A DNA stretch of 64,000 bases, taken from the NCBI RefSeq assembly GCF_001544455.2, contig NZ_FCOC02000002.1, forward strand, positions 558,001 through 622,000, in the 5' to 3' direction. The notes under the pieces are model-generated. The model saw only the letters and a list, made by a program, of their open reading frames with translations. It ran no database searches and was not told the origin of the DNA. Position numbers and translations under genes: made by a program. Below are positions 9,267 through 17,852 of the stretch, piece by piece. The first letter of the stretch is position 1, and the number at the start of each line of letters is the position of its first letter. This DNA is from Caballeronia sordidicola. GTDB lineage: Bacteria; Pseudomonadota; Gammaproteobacteria; Burkholderiales; Burkholderiaceae.

Positions 9267-9779
9267 CTATAGTGAGGCGGCAGCCCTCGCCGCTGTGTCA
9301 TAAAGCCCGGAAGCATTGCGCAGCAACTGTGCCGCTTCGCCGATCTGCTCGTTCGAAAGCCCGCTTTCCTTCAACGCGCTGATCAAGCAACTCTCCCTCA
9401 CCTCCCGATACTTCCCGCACAGCTCCTTCCCCGCCGGCGTTGCCGAAAACAACACCTCCTTGCCGACTTTTTCACTCGCCACATAACCCCGCGCCATCAG
9501 CTTCTTCAAGGCATAGCTCGCGACGTGCGTGTCCTCTATATTGAGAACAAAGCAGATATCGGCAATCTTCTTCTTGCGGTCACGATGACTGACATGATGC
9601 AGCAGCGATACCTCCACGGCCGTCATGTCCTTCGCCCCCGCTGCCGACATGCATCGCACCATCCATCGGTTGAACGCATTGCCAGCCATGATCAAACCGT
9701 ACTCGAACTCGGACAATTCCGCGCTGGTTTCGGATACGAGGTGCTCAGACGAAACAATCTTGGTCGGATGGCGAGGCAT
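9267..9779 (-). CDS. MarR-like winged-helix transcriptional regulator
   Basis: About 170 residues with a central winged-helix DNA-binding region (MTAVEVSLLHHVSHRDRKKKIADIC through the wing KKLMARGYVASEK). It resembles the MarR-related proteins annotated as winged helix DNA-binding protein. The ATG at 9779 is preferred because the longer frame to 9833 begins with TTG, though no strong Shine-Dalgarno precedes 9779. It sits between the CoA ligase/ThDP pair on its own strand and the divergent pxp operon, so it could control either. A candidate promoter lies at 9853-9881. Confidence 0.8.
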   Translation of the reverse strand: MPRHPTKIVSSEHLVSETSAELSEFEYGLIMAGNAFNRWMVRCMSAAGAKDMTAVEVSLLHHVSHRDRKKKIADICFVLNIEDTHVASYALKKLMARGYVASEKVGKEVLFSATPAGKELCGKYREVRESCLISALKESGLSNEQIGEAAQLLRNASGLYDTAARAAASL

Positions 9780-9852
9780 GGCGCTTAACGGAACAATGTG
9801 GCGTCGAGTGTAGCGTACCAACCCAAATTTCAATAATTAGCGGACACACTTA

Positions 9853-9881
9853 TTGATAAATTGTTGATAATTTATTGACAA
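9853..9881 (-). promoter_or_regulatory. Candidate promoter of the MarR-like gene with phased TTGAYA repeats
   Basis: On the minus strand TTGTCA (9881-9876) and TATCAA (9858-9853) are separated by exactly 17 bases, a fair sigma-70 pair. On the plus strand the same bases read as TTGATA, TTGATA, TTGACA starting at 9853, 9864 and 9875, so the repeats recur every 11 bases in a very AT-rich patch. Equal phasing on one helix face suggests a protein-binding site controlling the divergent genes. Confidence 0.45.
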
Positions 9882-9935
9882 TGTACATTCCGATGATCGC
9901 ATCGAGGCACGACCTCGACTACCGGCAAGGTCAGC

Positions 9936-10589
9936 ATGACATCACCCAAAATTCATCCGCTTGGCGACAGCGCGCTTGTCTGCGAAGCGCCCGCGCCCGC
10001 CACGCTTGAATGCCAGCGCCGAATGTGGGCGCTCGCCGACGCGGCGCGGCTCTGGCCGCACATCGTGGAGGTGGTGCCGGGCATGAACAACCTGACGCTG
10101 GTCTTCGATCCGCTGCAACTGGAGCCAACCGGTCTTGCCCAGCAACTCAAAAACGCCTGGGACGAGGCGCACGAGGCGGATGTCGGGACCACTGAAATTG
10201 AAATTCCCGTGCGTTATGGCGGGGCGGACGGACCGGATCTCGCGTCGCTCGCGAAACACCTGAAACTGGGTATCGATGAACTCGTGAAACGGCACACGCA
10301 AGCCGACTACATCGTGTTCTTCCTGGGTTTTCAGCCCGGCTTTGCCTATCTCGGCGGTCTGGATCCAACGCTGCACGCGCCGCGTCACGCAAAACCGCGG
10401 CTGGAAGTGCCGGCGGGATCGGTGGGAATCGGTGGCGAGCAGACGGGGATTTATCCGGCGGCATCTCCCGGCGGCTGGCAGTTGCTCGGACGCACGGACG
10501 TGAAGCTCTTCGATCCGGCCCGCAACCCGCCCACGCTGATGCAGCCAGGCGATCACGTGCGTTTCACCGCGCTGGAGGTGCTCGCATGA
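9936..10589 (+). CDS. pxpB: 5-oxoprolinase subunit PxpB (KipI family)
   Basis: 217 residues, family KipI / allophanate hydrolase subunit 1. With PxpC and PxpA it forms the prokaryotic ATP-dependent 5-oxoprolinase that opens 5-oxoproline to glutamate. The family segment FLGFQPGFAYLGGL and the RLEVPAGSVGIGG turn are clearly present. It is the first gene of a pxpB-pxpC-pxpA cluster and its stop overlaps the pxpC start (ATGA), indicating translational coupling. The older names for this family are misleading in this context because all three oxoprolinase subunits are together. Confidence 0.93.
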   Translation: MTSPKIHPLGDSALVCEAPAPATLECQRRMWALADAARLWPHIVEVVPGMNNLTLVFDPLQLEPTGLAQQLKNAWDEAHEADVGTTEIEIPVRYGGADGPDLASLAKHLKLGIDELVKRHTQADYIVFFLGFQPGFAYLGGLDPTLHAPRHAKPRLEVPAGSVGIGGEQTGIYPAASPGGWQLLGRTDVKLFDPARNPPTLMQPGDHVRFTALEVLA

Positions 10590-11626
10590 TCGATGTGATT
10601 CGCGCGGGCATGCTGTCTTCAGTGCAGGACCTCGGGCGCCACGGCTACAGGCATCTGGGCGTGAGTTCGGGCGGTGCGCTCGACGCTTTATCGCTGGAAA
10701 TCGGCAACCGGATCGTGGGTAACCGGCCGGATGCGGCGGGTATCGAATTGACGCTTGGGGCCGCGACCCTGCGCTTCACGCGGGCAACACGCATTGCGAT
10801 CACTGGCACGGATTTCGGCGCGACGCTCGACGATAAACCCGTCTACTCCTGGTGGAGCCTGCCGGTTCAGGCTGGCCAGGAACTGACGCTGCGCGGCGCG
10901 AAACACGGCATGCGCGGTTATGTGTGCGTGGCGGGCGGTATCGACGTATTGCCCATGCTGGGGTCGCGCAGTACGGATCTCGGCGCGTGTTTCGGTGGCC
11001 TTGGCGGCCGGGCATTGCGCGACGGCGACCGTCTTGCGACCGGCGTGCCGCAGTCGCAAAAGAACGACGCGTTCTCGCCGGCGGGCGTCGCATTTGGCGT
11101 AAAAGCCCCCGCGTGGTGCAAGTTCGTGTACGTCGAAGAGCCGTTGCGGCGCGGCAAACATACGCCTGGCAACGCATGGTCGCTGCCGGTCCGGGTTTTG
11201 CGTGGCCCCGAATACGAGACCTTTACGAGCACGGCGCAGCGGGATTTCTGGAACGAGGAATGGACCATCACGCCGAACAGCAACCGCATGGGTTTCCGGC
11301 TTGCCGGGACGGTGCTGGAACGTACCGATAAAGCCGATCTCCTGTCGCACGCGGTGCTGCCCGGCACGATCCAGGTCCCGCCGAACGGCCAGCCCATCGT
11401 GCTCATGGGCGACGCCCAGACGACCGGCGGGTACCCGAAGATCGGATCGGTGATCCGGGCGGATTTGTGGAAACTTGCGCAGGCGCGGTTGAACGGCGGT
11501 GTGCGCTTTATCGAAACCACGATGGAAGCCGCGCGCCACGCGCTGGCCGAAGAGCGCATGTACGTGAAACAGGTCGAAGCGGCGATCGCGATGCACGCCG
11601 AGCGGCTCGACGGTAAATCAACCTGA
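10586..11626 (+). CDS. pxpC: 5-oxoprolinase subunit PxpC (KipA / biotin-dependent carboxyltransferase-like family)
   Basis: 346 residues starting [25 protein letters not shown], the characteristic opening of the KipA / allophanate hydrolase subunit 2 family. The conserved [10 protein letters not shown] and [22 protein letters not shown] segments are present. It is the larger partner of PxpB in the 5-oxoprolinase complex. Start and stop overlap its neighbour upstream, and pxpA follows 11 bases downstream after a GGAACGACC ribosome binding region. Confidence 0.93.
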   Translation: MIDVIRAGMLSSVQDLGRHGYRHLGVSSGGALDALSLEIGNRIVGNRPDAAGIELTLGAATLRFTRATRIAITGTDFGATLDDKPVYSWWSLPVQAGQELTLRGAKHGMRGYVCVAGGIDVLPMLGSRSTDLGACFGGLGGRALRDGDRLATGVPQSQKNDAFSPAGVAFGVKAPAWCKFVYVEEPLRRGKHTPGNAWSLPVRVLRGPEYETFTSTAQRDFWNEEWTITPNSNRMGFRLAGTVLERTDKADLLSHAVLPGTIQVPPNGQPIVLMGDAQTTGGYPKIGSVIRADLWKLAQARLNGGVRFIETTMEAARHALAEERMYVKQVEAAIAMHAERLDGKST

Positions 11627-11637
11627 AAGGAACGACC

Positions 11638-12390
11638 ATGGAAATCGATCTGAACGCCGATCTCGGCGAAGGCTGTGGCTCCGACGAAGCGCTGCTCGAT
11701 CTGGTGAGTTCGGCGAATATTGCGTGTGGCTGGCATGCGGGCGGAGCCGTGGCTATGCGCGATTGCGTGCGCTGGGCGGTCGCGAAAGGCGTGGCGATAG
11801 GCGCGCACCCAAGTTTCAACGATCCCGAAAATTTCGGGCGCAAGGAAATGGACATTCCGGCGTCGGATATCTATGCGGGCGTGTTGTATCAGCTTGGCGC
11901 GCTGGCCGCGATCGCAAAGGCTGAAGGCGGCAAGGTCGCGCACGTGAAGCCGCACGGTGCGCTCTACAACCAGGCCGCGAAGAATCCGGAAATTGCAGAA
12001 GCAATTGTCTCCGCTGTTCACGATTTCGATCCATCGTTGCTCGTGTTCGGCCTGGCGAACAGCGATCTCGTCGATGCCACCCGCAAGGCGAACATGGCGG
12101 CTATCGAAGAAGTCTTTGCGGATCGTGGATACCGGGCGGACGGGTCGCTTGTTCCGCGCAAGGATCCGGGCGCGCTGCTGGACGACGAAGACGCCGTGCT
12201 CGCGCGCACGCTCGCGATGGCGACGGAGCGGCGCGTGCAGGCGGTCAGCGGCGAATGGGTGCCTATCAACGCGCAAACCGTTTGTCTTCACGGCGATGGC
12301 GCCCATGCGCTTGCCTTCGCCAAGCGGATTCGCGGCGCGCTGGAAACGGCGGGAATCGCGGTTCGCGCCGCGCATGCGGTTGCTGCGTGA
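11638..12390 (+). CDS. pxpA: 5-oxoprolinase subunit PxpA (LamB/YcsF family)
   Basis: 250 residues of the LamB/YcsF family, starting with the hallmark [20 protein letters not shown] and followed by IACGWHAGG and [10 protein letters not shown]. It is the third 5-oxoprolinase component; its fold is related to polysaccharide deacetylase-like barrels. It follows pxpC by 11 bases. Two stacked terminator-like hairpins lie just downstream, before the DUF969 gene. Confidence 0.93.
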   Translation: MEIDLNADLGEGCGSDEALLDLVSSANIACGWHAGGAVAMRDCVRWAVAKGVAIGAHPSFNDPENFGRKEMDIPASDIYAGVLYQLGALAAIAKAEGGKVAHVKPHGALYNQAAKNPEIAEAIVSAVHDFDPSLLVFGLANSDLVDATRKANMAAIEEVFADRGYRADGSLVPRKDPGALLDDEDAVLARTLAMATERRVQAVSGEWVPINAQTVCLHGDGAHALAFAKRIRGALETAGIAVRAAHAVAA

Positions 12391-12418
12391 ACTGAGCGCA
12401 GCGCCTCTAGATTGATTG

Positions 12419-12470
12419 AACGCCTCGGGTCAACACGAGGCGTTTTAGCAAGCGGCCATAGAGCCGCTTT
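12419..12470 (+). terminator. Two tandem terminator-like hairpins between pxpA and the DUF969 gene
   Basis: The first hairpin has 9-base arms AACGCCTCG (12419-12427) and CGAGGCGTT (12436-12444) ending in TTTT. The second has 6-base arms AGCGGC (12451-12456) and GCCGCT (12463-12468) ending in TTTT. They lie in the 162-base gap before the membrane genes. Both could terminate pxpBCA transcription or reduce read-through into the transporter genes. Confidence 0.7.
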
Positions 12471-12552
12471 TCGTCAAGCCGATGGAACGGACGGCTCAAA
12501 GCAAGCGGTCTGTCCAGCGGCGGAAGGTAATTTACCGAGCACTGGAGATCTT

Positions 12553-13272
12553 ATGGGAACCGCTGTCAACCTATGGCCGCTGATTGGAGTGGCCGTCATC
12601 ATCGTGGGATTTATCCTGCGCTTCAATCCCATGCTGATCGTGGCCGCCGCCGCCATTATCACGGGACTGGCGGCGCATTTCCCGATCGATCGTATTCTTA
12701 CTGCCATCGGCGCGGGGTTTCTCAAGACGCGCAATATCCCGCTGATCATTTTGCTGCCGCTTGCCGTGATTGGTTTGCTCGAACGGCACGGCCTGCGTGA
12801 ACGCGCGCAAATCTGGATTTCGGGCATCAAGGCAGCGACGGTCGGGCGTCTTCTGATTGTGTATCTGCTGATTCGCGAATTGACGGCGGCCGTTGGCCTG
12901 ACCGGCCTTGGCGGTCATCCGCAGATGGTGAGACCGCTCCTCGCGCCCATGGCCGAAGGTGCGGCCGAAGCACGTTACGGCAAGATCTCCGATGAAACGC
13001 GCTACACGCTGCGCGCGTATTCCGCGGCAACGGACAACGTCGGCTTGTTCTTTGGCGAAGACATTTTCGTAGCGTTCGGGGCGATCGTGTTGATGACCAC
13101 GTTCCTGCGCGAAGCGGGCATTGTGGTTGAACCGTTGCACGTTGCCGTCTGGGGTATTCCGACCGCCATCTGCGCATTCCTGATCCATGGTTTCCGGCTG
13201 TGGCTGCTTGATCGGCGGCTCACTCGCGAACTTGGCGCGCTGACCAAGAACGTTCGCGGAGAAACGGCATGA
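12553..13272 (+). CDS. DUF969 membrane protein, putative 5-oxoproline permease component
   Basis: 239 residues with several hydrophobic segments (LIGVAVIIVGFILRF, MLIVAAAAIITGL and LIILLPLAVIGLL near the N terminus, others later). The start at 12553 has GGAG 5 bases upstream; an in-frame extension to 12412 runs through the terminator hairpins and is rejected. DUF969 and DUF979 proteins occur as adjacent pairs and are often found beside pyroglutamyl peptidase or 5-oxoprolinase genes, so a role in 5-oxoproline transport is the reasonable inference. The stop overlaps the next start (ATGA). Confidence 0.85.
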   Translation: MGTAVNLWPLIGVAVIIVGFILRFNPMLIVAAAAIITGLAAHFPIDRILTAIGAGFLKTRNIPLIILLPLAVIGLLERHGLRERAQIWISGIKAATVGRLLIVYLLIRELTAAVGLTGLGGHPQMVRPLLAPMAEGAAEARYGKISDETRYTLRAYSAATDNVGLFFGEDIFVAFGAIVLMTTFLREAGIVVEPLHVAVWGIPTAICAFLIHGFRLWLLDRRLTRELGALTKNVRGETA

Positions 13273-14225
13273 CGCTCACGATCAACTATCTGTTCTATTT
13301 GCTCGGCATTGTGCTGGTGATCGTTGCGGGCATGATTTACGTCGATAAAACCCATCCGCGCCGCCTCACCGCCGGCACGTTCTGGCTCGTCTACGCACTG
13401 ATTTTCCTGATTGGCGACTGGCTGCCGGTGAATGTTGTGGGCGTGCTGGTCGTAGCCATGGCGCTGATCGCCGGTTTCGGCGGTGTGACGGCCGCAAAGC
13501 CCAAGATGCTCTCCGATGAAACCCGCCGCAAGACCGCCATTCGTCTTGGCAACAAGCTGTTTGTGCCAGCGCTGACCATTCCAGTGGTGACCGTGGTGCT
13601 GACGTTGGCGGCGAGCCATTTGGTATTTGGCGGCACGCCGCTGCTCGATCCGAAGAACGTCACGCTGATTGGTTTTGGGGTTGGCTGTATCGTCGCGCTG
13701 GCTGTGGCTTGCGTGATGACGCGTGACACCGTTGGGCAATCGATGAAGGAAACGCGCCGGCTGGTCGATGCGCTTTCGTGGGCAGCGGTGTTGCCGCAGA
13801 TGCTGGGCATGCTTGGGCTGGTGTTCTCGGACGCGGGCGTGGGCAAGGCGGTCGCGCATGTGACGACGGCGTATGTGAATCTGGATTATCGGTTGGTCGC
13901 GGTGGCCGTTTATTGCGTCGGGATGGCGCTTTTTACGATGGTCATGGGGAATGGCTTTGCGGCTTTTCCGGTGATGACCGGCGGGGTGGGTGTGCCGATT
14001 CTGGTTGGGGTGTTCCATGGCAATCCCGCGACGATGGTCGCTATTGGGATGTTTTGCGGGTATTGCGGAACGCTGATGACGCCAATGGCCGCGAATTTTA
14101 ATATGGTGCCGGCAGCGTTGCTCGAATTGCCAGATAAAAATGCGGTAATTAAGGTTCAAGTGCCAACGGCAATGTCGTTGTTGGTTGTTAATGTGTTTTT
14201 GTTGAATTGGTTGATGTTCATTTGA
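13269..14225 (+). CDS. DUF979 membrane protein, putative 5-oxoproline permease component
   Basis: 318 residues and about nine to ten hydrophobic helices (for example INYLFYLLGIVLVIVAGMIYV at the start and MSLLVVNVFLLNWLMFI at the end). It is coupled by a 4-base overlap to the DUF969 gene, the usual arrangement of this pair. Its placement after pxpBCA suggests the two proteins together import 5-oxoproline or a small related peptide. No biochemical function can be read from the sequence itself. Confidence 0.85.
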   Translation: MTLTINYLFYLLGIVLVIVAGMIYVDKTHPRRLTAGTFWLVYALIFLIGDWLPVNVVGVLVVAMALIAGFGGVTAAKPKMLSDETRRKTAIRLGNKLFVPALTIPVVTVVLTLAASHLVFGGTPLLDPKNVTLIGFGVGCIVALAVACVMTRDTVGQSMKETRRLVDALSWAAVLPQMLGMLGLVFSDAGVGKAVAHVTTAYVNLDYRLVAVAVYCVGMALFTMVMGNGFAAFPVMTGGVGVPILVGVFHGNPATMVAIGMFCGYCGTLMTPMAANFNMVPAALLELPDKNAVIKVQVPTAMSLLVVNVFLLNWLMFI

Positions 14226-14258
14226 GAAATTTTCGATGCGGGCGAATTTTGGGCGGGG

Positions 14259-14293
14259 TCATGCTTTTTAGGGCAAAGCCCTAAAAAGCATGA
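14259..14293. terminator. Perfect 16-bp inverted repeat after the DUF979 gene
   Basis: Arms TCATGCTTTTTAGGGC (14259-14274) and GCCCTAAAAAGCATGA (14278-14293) pair perfectly around a 3-base AAA loop. It lies 33 bases after the stop. The stem holds T and A runs but no clean T tail follows, so termination, RNA end protection or an extragenic palindrome are all possible. A partial copy of one arm (GCCCTAAAAAAGCACG) lies after flhA at 17819. Confidence 0.65.
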
Positions 14294-14304
14294 CTTCAAC
14301 CCCA

Positions 14305-14329
14305 ACCCGCCCAAGCGCCAGCGCCCGTT
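14305..14329. repeat. GC-rich extragenic motif, copy 2
   Basis: Reads ACCCGCCCAAGCGCCAGCGC on the plus strand. Its complement shares GGGCGCTGGCGCTTGGGCGGG-type sequence with the element at 9201-9232, with the two halves in a different order. It follows directly on the 16-bp palindrome and precedes the flhB upstream element. Confidence 0.4.
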
Positions 14330-14330
14330 A

Positions 14331-14410
14331 AACCCCGAATAACCCCCCTTTCTCCTCCCTGATCACCCAATACCCACTGGCGCCTTTTCGCAATAATCGC
14401 TGCACTGGAT
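14331..14410 (+). promoter_or_regulatory. flhB upstream element, homologous to the flhF upstream element
   Basis: This 80-base stretch aligns with 25597-25677 upstream of flhF. Shared blocks in order are AACCC..GAAT.ACCCC.CTTTC, then ATCA.CCAAT, then TGG.CGCC, then GCAATAAT, then CACTGGAT. The proximal edge is 49 bases before the flhB start. It probably contains the flagellar class II promoter or its activator site. No exact sigma-factor consensus was identified by eye. Confidence 0.5.
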
Positions 14411-14420
14411 CAGAACGTCA

Positions 14421-14437
14421 GGTCTTCATCGAAGACC
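14421..14437 (+). promoter_or_regulatory. Hairpin in the flhB leader
   Basis: A perfect 7-base stem GGTCTTC (14421-14427) and GAAGACC (14431-14437) closes a 3-base loop just upstream of the flhB ribosome binding site (GGAG at 14446-14449 region). It may modulate translation initiation; no function is established. Confidence 0.35.
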
Positions 14438-14459
14438 GGCTGGACCGGAGCGCACCGAC

Positions 14460-15686
14460 GTGGCAGAAGAAAGCGACCTCGAAAAGACCGAATCCGCCAC
14501 TCCCAAGCGCCTGGAAAAGGCGCGGGAGGAGGGTCAGGTCGCGCGCTCGCGGGAATTGGCGTCGTTCGCGTTGCTATCGGCGGGATTTTTTGGCATCTGG
14601 GGCATGTCCGGACCCATCAGCCAACACCTGCAATCCATCCTGCGCGGCGCATTCACGTTCAACCACAACACCGTACTCGATACAAACCAGATGCTGATCG
14701 GCGCAGCCGCCGCCGGCAAGGAAGGTTTCTTCGCCTTGTTCCCCGTGCTCGCGCTGACCGCACTCGCCGCCGTCACCGCGCCCATGGCGCTCGGCGGGTG
14801 GCTGCTCACCACCAAACCGCTCGCACCGAATTTTGGGCGGCTCAATCCCGTCAGCGGCCTCGCCAAGATCTTTTCCGCGCAAGGTCCAATCGCGCTCGGC
14901 ATGTCGATCCTGAAGACGTTGGTCGTCGGCGGATTGGCCGGCTGGGCGATCTGGCACAGGAAGGAGGAAGTGCTCAGCCTCGTGACAAAGCCGCTGAATC
15001 TTGCCCTCGCCGACGCCATGCATCTGATCGTGGTGTGCTGCGGCATGGCGATCGCGGGCTTGTTTCTGGTCGCCGCGCTCGATGTGCCCTACCAGCTCTG
15101 GACGCACGCGAAAAAGCTGCGCATGAGCAAGGAGGAAGTGAAGCGCGAACATCGTGAAAGCGACGGCGATCCGCACGTGAAGGGCCGCATCCGCGCTCAA
15201 CAGCGTGCGGCCGCACGCCGCCGGATGATGACCGCAATTCCGACAGCGGACGTGATCGTCACGAACCCGACGCATTTTGCCGTCGCACTCAAATATGCCG
15301 ATGGTGAAATGCGCGCGCCCAAAGTGGTCGCGAAGGGCGTGAACCTCGTGGCTGCGCGCATCCGCGAACTCGGGCGCGAACACAACGTTCCGCTGCTCGA
15401 AGCGCCACCGCTCGCGCGTGCGCTGTATCACAACGTCGAGATCAATCGCGAGATTCCGGGCGCGCTTTACGGCGCGGTCGCGCAGGTGCTGGCGTGGGTC
15501 TATCAGTTGCGCAAATTCAAGGAAGACGGCGGGGCGTGGCCGGAGGAACCGGACAACCTCGACGTCCCGCCGGAACTCGATAAAGGCAGCGTCCCCGAAT
15601 CCGAAGCCGATCAGGAAGCCGCAGAAGCCCTGGCTAAAGACGCCGATAAAAACGAAACAGAAAAAGGAAAAGGAAGCAAAGCATGA
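14460..15686 (+). CDS. flhB: Flagellar type III export switch protein FlhB
   Basis: 408 residues with GTG start. N-terminal region MAEESDLEKTESATPKRLEKAREEGQVARS is the FlhB hallmark, four hydrophobic segments follow, and the cytoplasmic domain holds the autocleavage motif NPTH at residues 269-272, the same position as in E. coli FlhB. It acts in the export gate and switches substrate specificity from rod/hook to filament proteins. The C-terminal tail is long and acidic (EPDNLDVPPELDKGS onward). The stop overlaps the flhA start by 4 bases. Confidence 0.97.
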   Translation: MAEESDLEKTESATPKRLEKAREEGQVARSRELASFALLSAGFFGIWGMSGPISQHLQSILRGAFTFNHNTVLDTNQMLIGAAAAGKEGFFALFPVLALTALAAVTAPMALGGWLLTTKPLAPNFGRLNPVSGLAKIFSAQGPIALGMSILKTLVVGGLAGWAIWHRKEEVLSLVTKPLNLALADAMHLIVVCCGMAIAGLFLVAALDVPYQLWTHAKKLRMSKEEVKREHRESDGDPHVKGRIRAQQRAAARRRMMTAIPTADVIVTNPTHFAVALKYADGEMRAPKVVAKGVNLVAARIRELGREHNVPLLEAPPLARALYHNVEINREIPGALYGAVAQVLAWVYQLRKFKEDGGAWPEEPDNLDVPPELDKGSVPESEADQEAAEALAKDADKNETEKGKGSKA

Positions 15687-17779
15687 ACGCGCGCGCCGGA
15701 TTTTTCTCGAAGCGCCCCGAGGCGTTGGGACCACAGAACCTGAGAGCGCTGGCCGGACCTGTGCTGATCTGCATGATCCTCGGCATGATGATCCTGCCGT
15801 TGCCGGCGTTCCTGCTCGACCTGCTGTTCACCTTCAATATCGCGCTTTCCGTGATGGTGCTGCTCGTCAGCATGTACACGCAAAAGCCGCTGGATTTCGC
15901 GGCATTCCCCGCCGTGCTGCTGTTTTCCACGTTGCTGCGTTTGTCGCTGAACGTGGCGTCCACGCGGATTGTCCTGCTCGAAGGCCACACCGGACCCGAT
16001 GCCGCCGGCCAGGTGATCGAATCGTTCGGCCACTTCCTCGTGGGCGGGAATTTCGCGGTCGGTATTGTCGTGTTCGTGATCCTGATGATCATCAACTTCA
16101 TGGTGATCACGAAGGGCGCCGGGCGCATTGCGGAAGTCGGCGCGCGCTTCACGCTCGATGCAATGCCGGGCAAGCAGATGGCTATCGATGCCGACCTGAA
16201 CGCCGGCCTCATCAACGAAGATCAGGCGAGAAAACGCCGCGTGCAGGTGGCGCAGGAAGCCGAGTTCTACGGATCGATGGACGGCGCGAGCAAGTTCGTG
16301 CGCGGCGACGCGATCGCGGGTTTGCTGATCATGGTGATCAACATCGTGGGCGGATTGATTGTCGGGATGTTGCAGCACGACATGGACTTCGCGCACGCGG
16401 CCACGAACTACACGTTGCTGACCATCGGCGATGGTCTTGTGGCGCAGATTCCATCGCTGATTATTTCGACGGCCGCCGGCGTGATCGTGTCGCGCGTGGC
16501 GACGGAGGAAGACATTGGCACGCAGTTGACCGGGCAGTTGTTCAACAACCCGCGTGTGTTGATGATTACGGGCGTGATCATCGGTGTCATGGGGCTCATC
16601 CCGGGCATGCCGCACTTTGCATTCTTGCTGCTCGGCGGCGGTCTGGTCTATGCCGCGCGCACGATGAACCAGCGCGCGCAGGCGAAGAAGAAAGCGGCGG
16701 CCGTGACCGACATCGTGGCGCCGGCGAGCGCGCCGCTCGAGAACAGCGAGGCAAGCTGGGACGACGTCGCGATGATCGATCCGCTTGGGCTTGAAGTGGG
16801 GTATCGGCTGATTCCGCTCGTGGATCGCAATACCGATGGCGAATTGCTGAAGCGCATCAAGGGCATTCGCAAGAAATTCGCGCAGGAAATCGGCTTCCTG
16901 CCGCCGGTGATTCATATTCGCGACAACCTGGAGTTGCGGCCGAATGGTTATCGGATCGCGTTGAAGGGTGTGGAAGTAGGCGTGGGCGAAGCGTTTCCGG
17001 GGCAATGGCTTGCAATCAATCCGGGTCAGGTCACGGCAACCTTGCCGGGCAGTCCGACGCAAGATCCGGCGTTCGGTTTGCCGGCGGTCTGGATCGATAC
17101 AAACTTGCGGGAGCAGGCGCAGGTGTACGGCTATACGGTCGTCGATGCGAGTACGGTTGTCGCCACGCACTTGAACCATCTGGTCGTGACGCATGCGGCT
17201 GAATTGCTGGGGCGTCAGGAAGTTCAGTCGTTGCTGGAGCGCGTTGGCAAGGACACGCCTACGTTGATCGAAGATCTCGTGCCGAAGACCATGGCGTTGA
17301 CCACGCTGCAAAAGGTGCTGCAGAACTTGCTGGAAGAAGGCGTGCCTATCCGCGATATGCGCACGATTGTGGATGCGCTTCAGGAGCATGCGCCCAAGAT
17401 TTCCGATGCACACGATCTGACTGCGGCCGTGCGTCTGGCGCTTGGGCGCGCGATCACGCAGCAGTGGTATCCGGGCAGTGGCGAGTTGCAGGTGATGGGA
17501 CTGGACCCGGCGCTTGAGCGGGTGTTGTCGCAGGCTTTATCGACGGGGGCTAATCCGGGGCTTGAGCCTGGATTGGCGCAGACGCTGCTGAATTCGACGC
17601 AGAACGCGATCATGCGACAGCAAAATATTGGCTTGCCGCCGGTGTTGCTTGTGCAGCATTCGCTAAGGGCGATGCTCGCCAGGTTTTTGCGCAGGAGCCT
17701 GCCGCAGTTGAAGGTTTTGTCTTATGCGGAAGTGCCGGATACTCGGGGGATTAAGGTGGTGAATTTGATTGGAGGGTGA
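15683..17779 (+). CDS. flhA: Flagellar export gate protein FlhA
   Basis: 698 residues, the normal FlhA length. The N-terminal half has about eight membrane segments and the conserved FHIPEP-type cytoplasmic loop region (GRIAEVGARFTLDAMPGKQMAIDADLNAGLI). The C-terminal half is the large cytoplasmic domain that docks chaperone-substrate complexes. It is translationally coupled to flhB. In related genomes flhF follows directly; here a convergent minus-strand permease gene begins 74 bases downstream and flhF is about 8 kb away. Confidence 0.97.
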   Translation: MNARAGFFSKRPEALGPQNLRALAGPVLICMILGMMILPLPAFLLDLLFTFNIALSVMVLLVSMYTQKPLDFAAFPAVLLFSTLLRLSLNVASTRIVLLEGHTGPDAAGQVIESFGHFLVGGNFAVGIVVFVILMIINFMVITKGAGRIAEVGARFTLDAMPGKQMAIDADLNAGLINEDQARKRRVQVAQEAEFYGSMDGASKFVRGDAIAGLLIMVINIVGGLIVGMLQHDMDFAHAATNYTLLTIGDGLVAQIPSLIISTAAGVIVSRVATEEDIGTQLTGQLFNNPRVLMITGVIIGVMGLIPGMPHFAFLLLGGGLVYAARTMNQRAQAKKKAAAVTDIVAPASAPLENSEASWDDVAMIDPLGLEVGYRLIPLVDRNTDGELLKRIKGIRKKFAQEIGFLPPVIHIRDNLELRPNGYRIALKGVEVGVGEAFPGQWLAINPGQVTATLPGSPTQDPAFGLPAVWIDTNLREQAQVYGYTVVDASTVVATHLNHLVVTHAAELLGRQEVQSLLERVGKDTPTLIEDLVPKTMALTTLQKVLQNLLEEGVPIRDMRTIVDALQEHAPKISDAHDLTAAVRLALGRAITQQWYPGSGELQVMGLDPALERVLSQALSTGANPGLEPGLAQTLLNSTQNAIMRQQNIGLPPVLLVQHSLRAMLARFLRRSLPQLKVLSYAEVPDTRGIKVVNLIGG

Positions 17780-17852
17780 GGGGAGGTTTTTGGTGGCACC
17801 AGGGGTTAGGTGTGGGGAGCCCTAAAAAAGCACGCCCCCCGCCCGATTCCCA

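Noticed and set aside
15611..17413. 600-codon open frame antisense to flhA
   Set aside because: Same artefact as above. Composition is dominated by Arg, His and Asp, no ribosome binding site, and flhA on the other strand is unambiguous.
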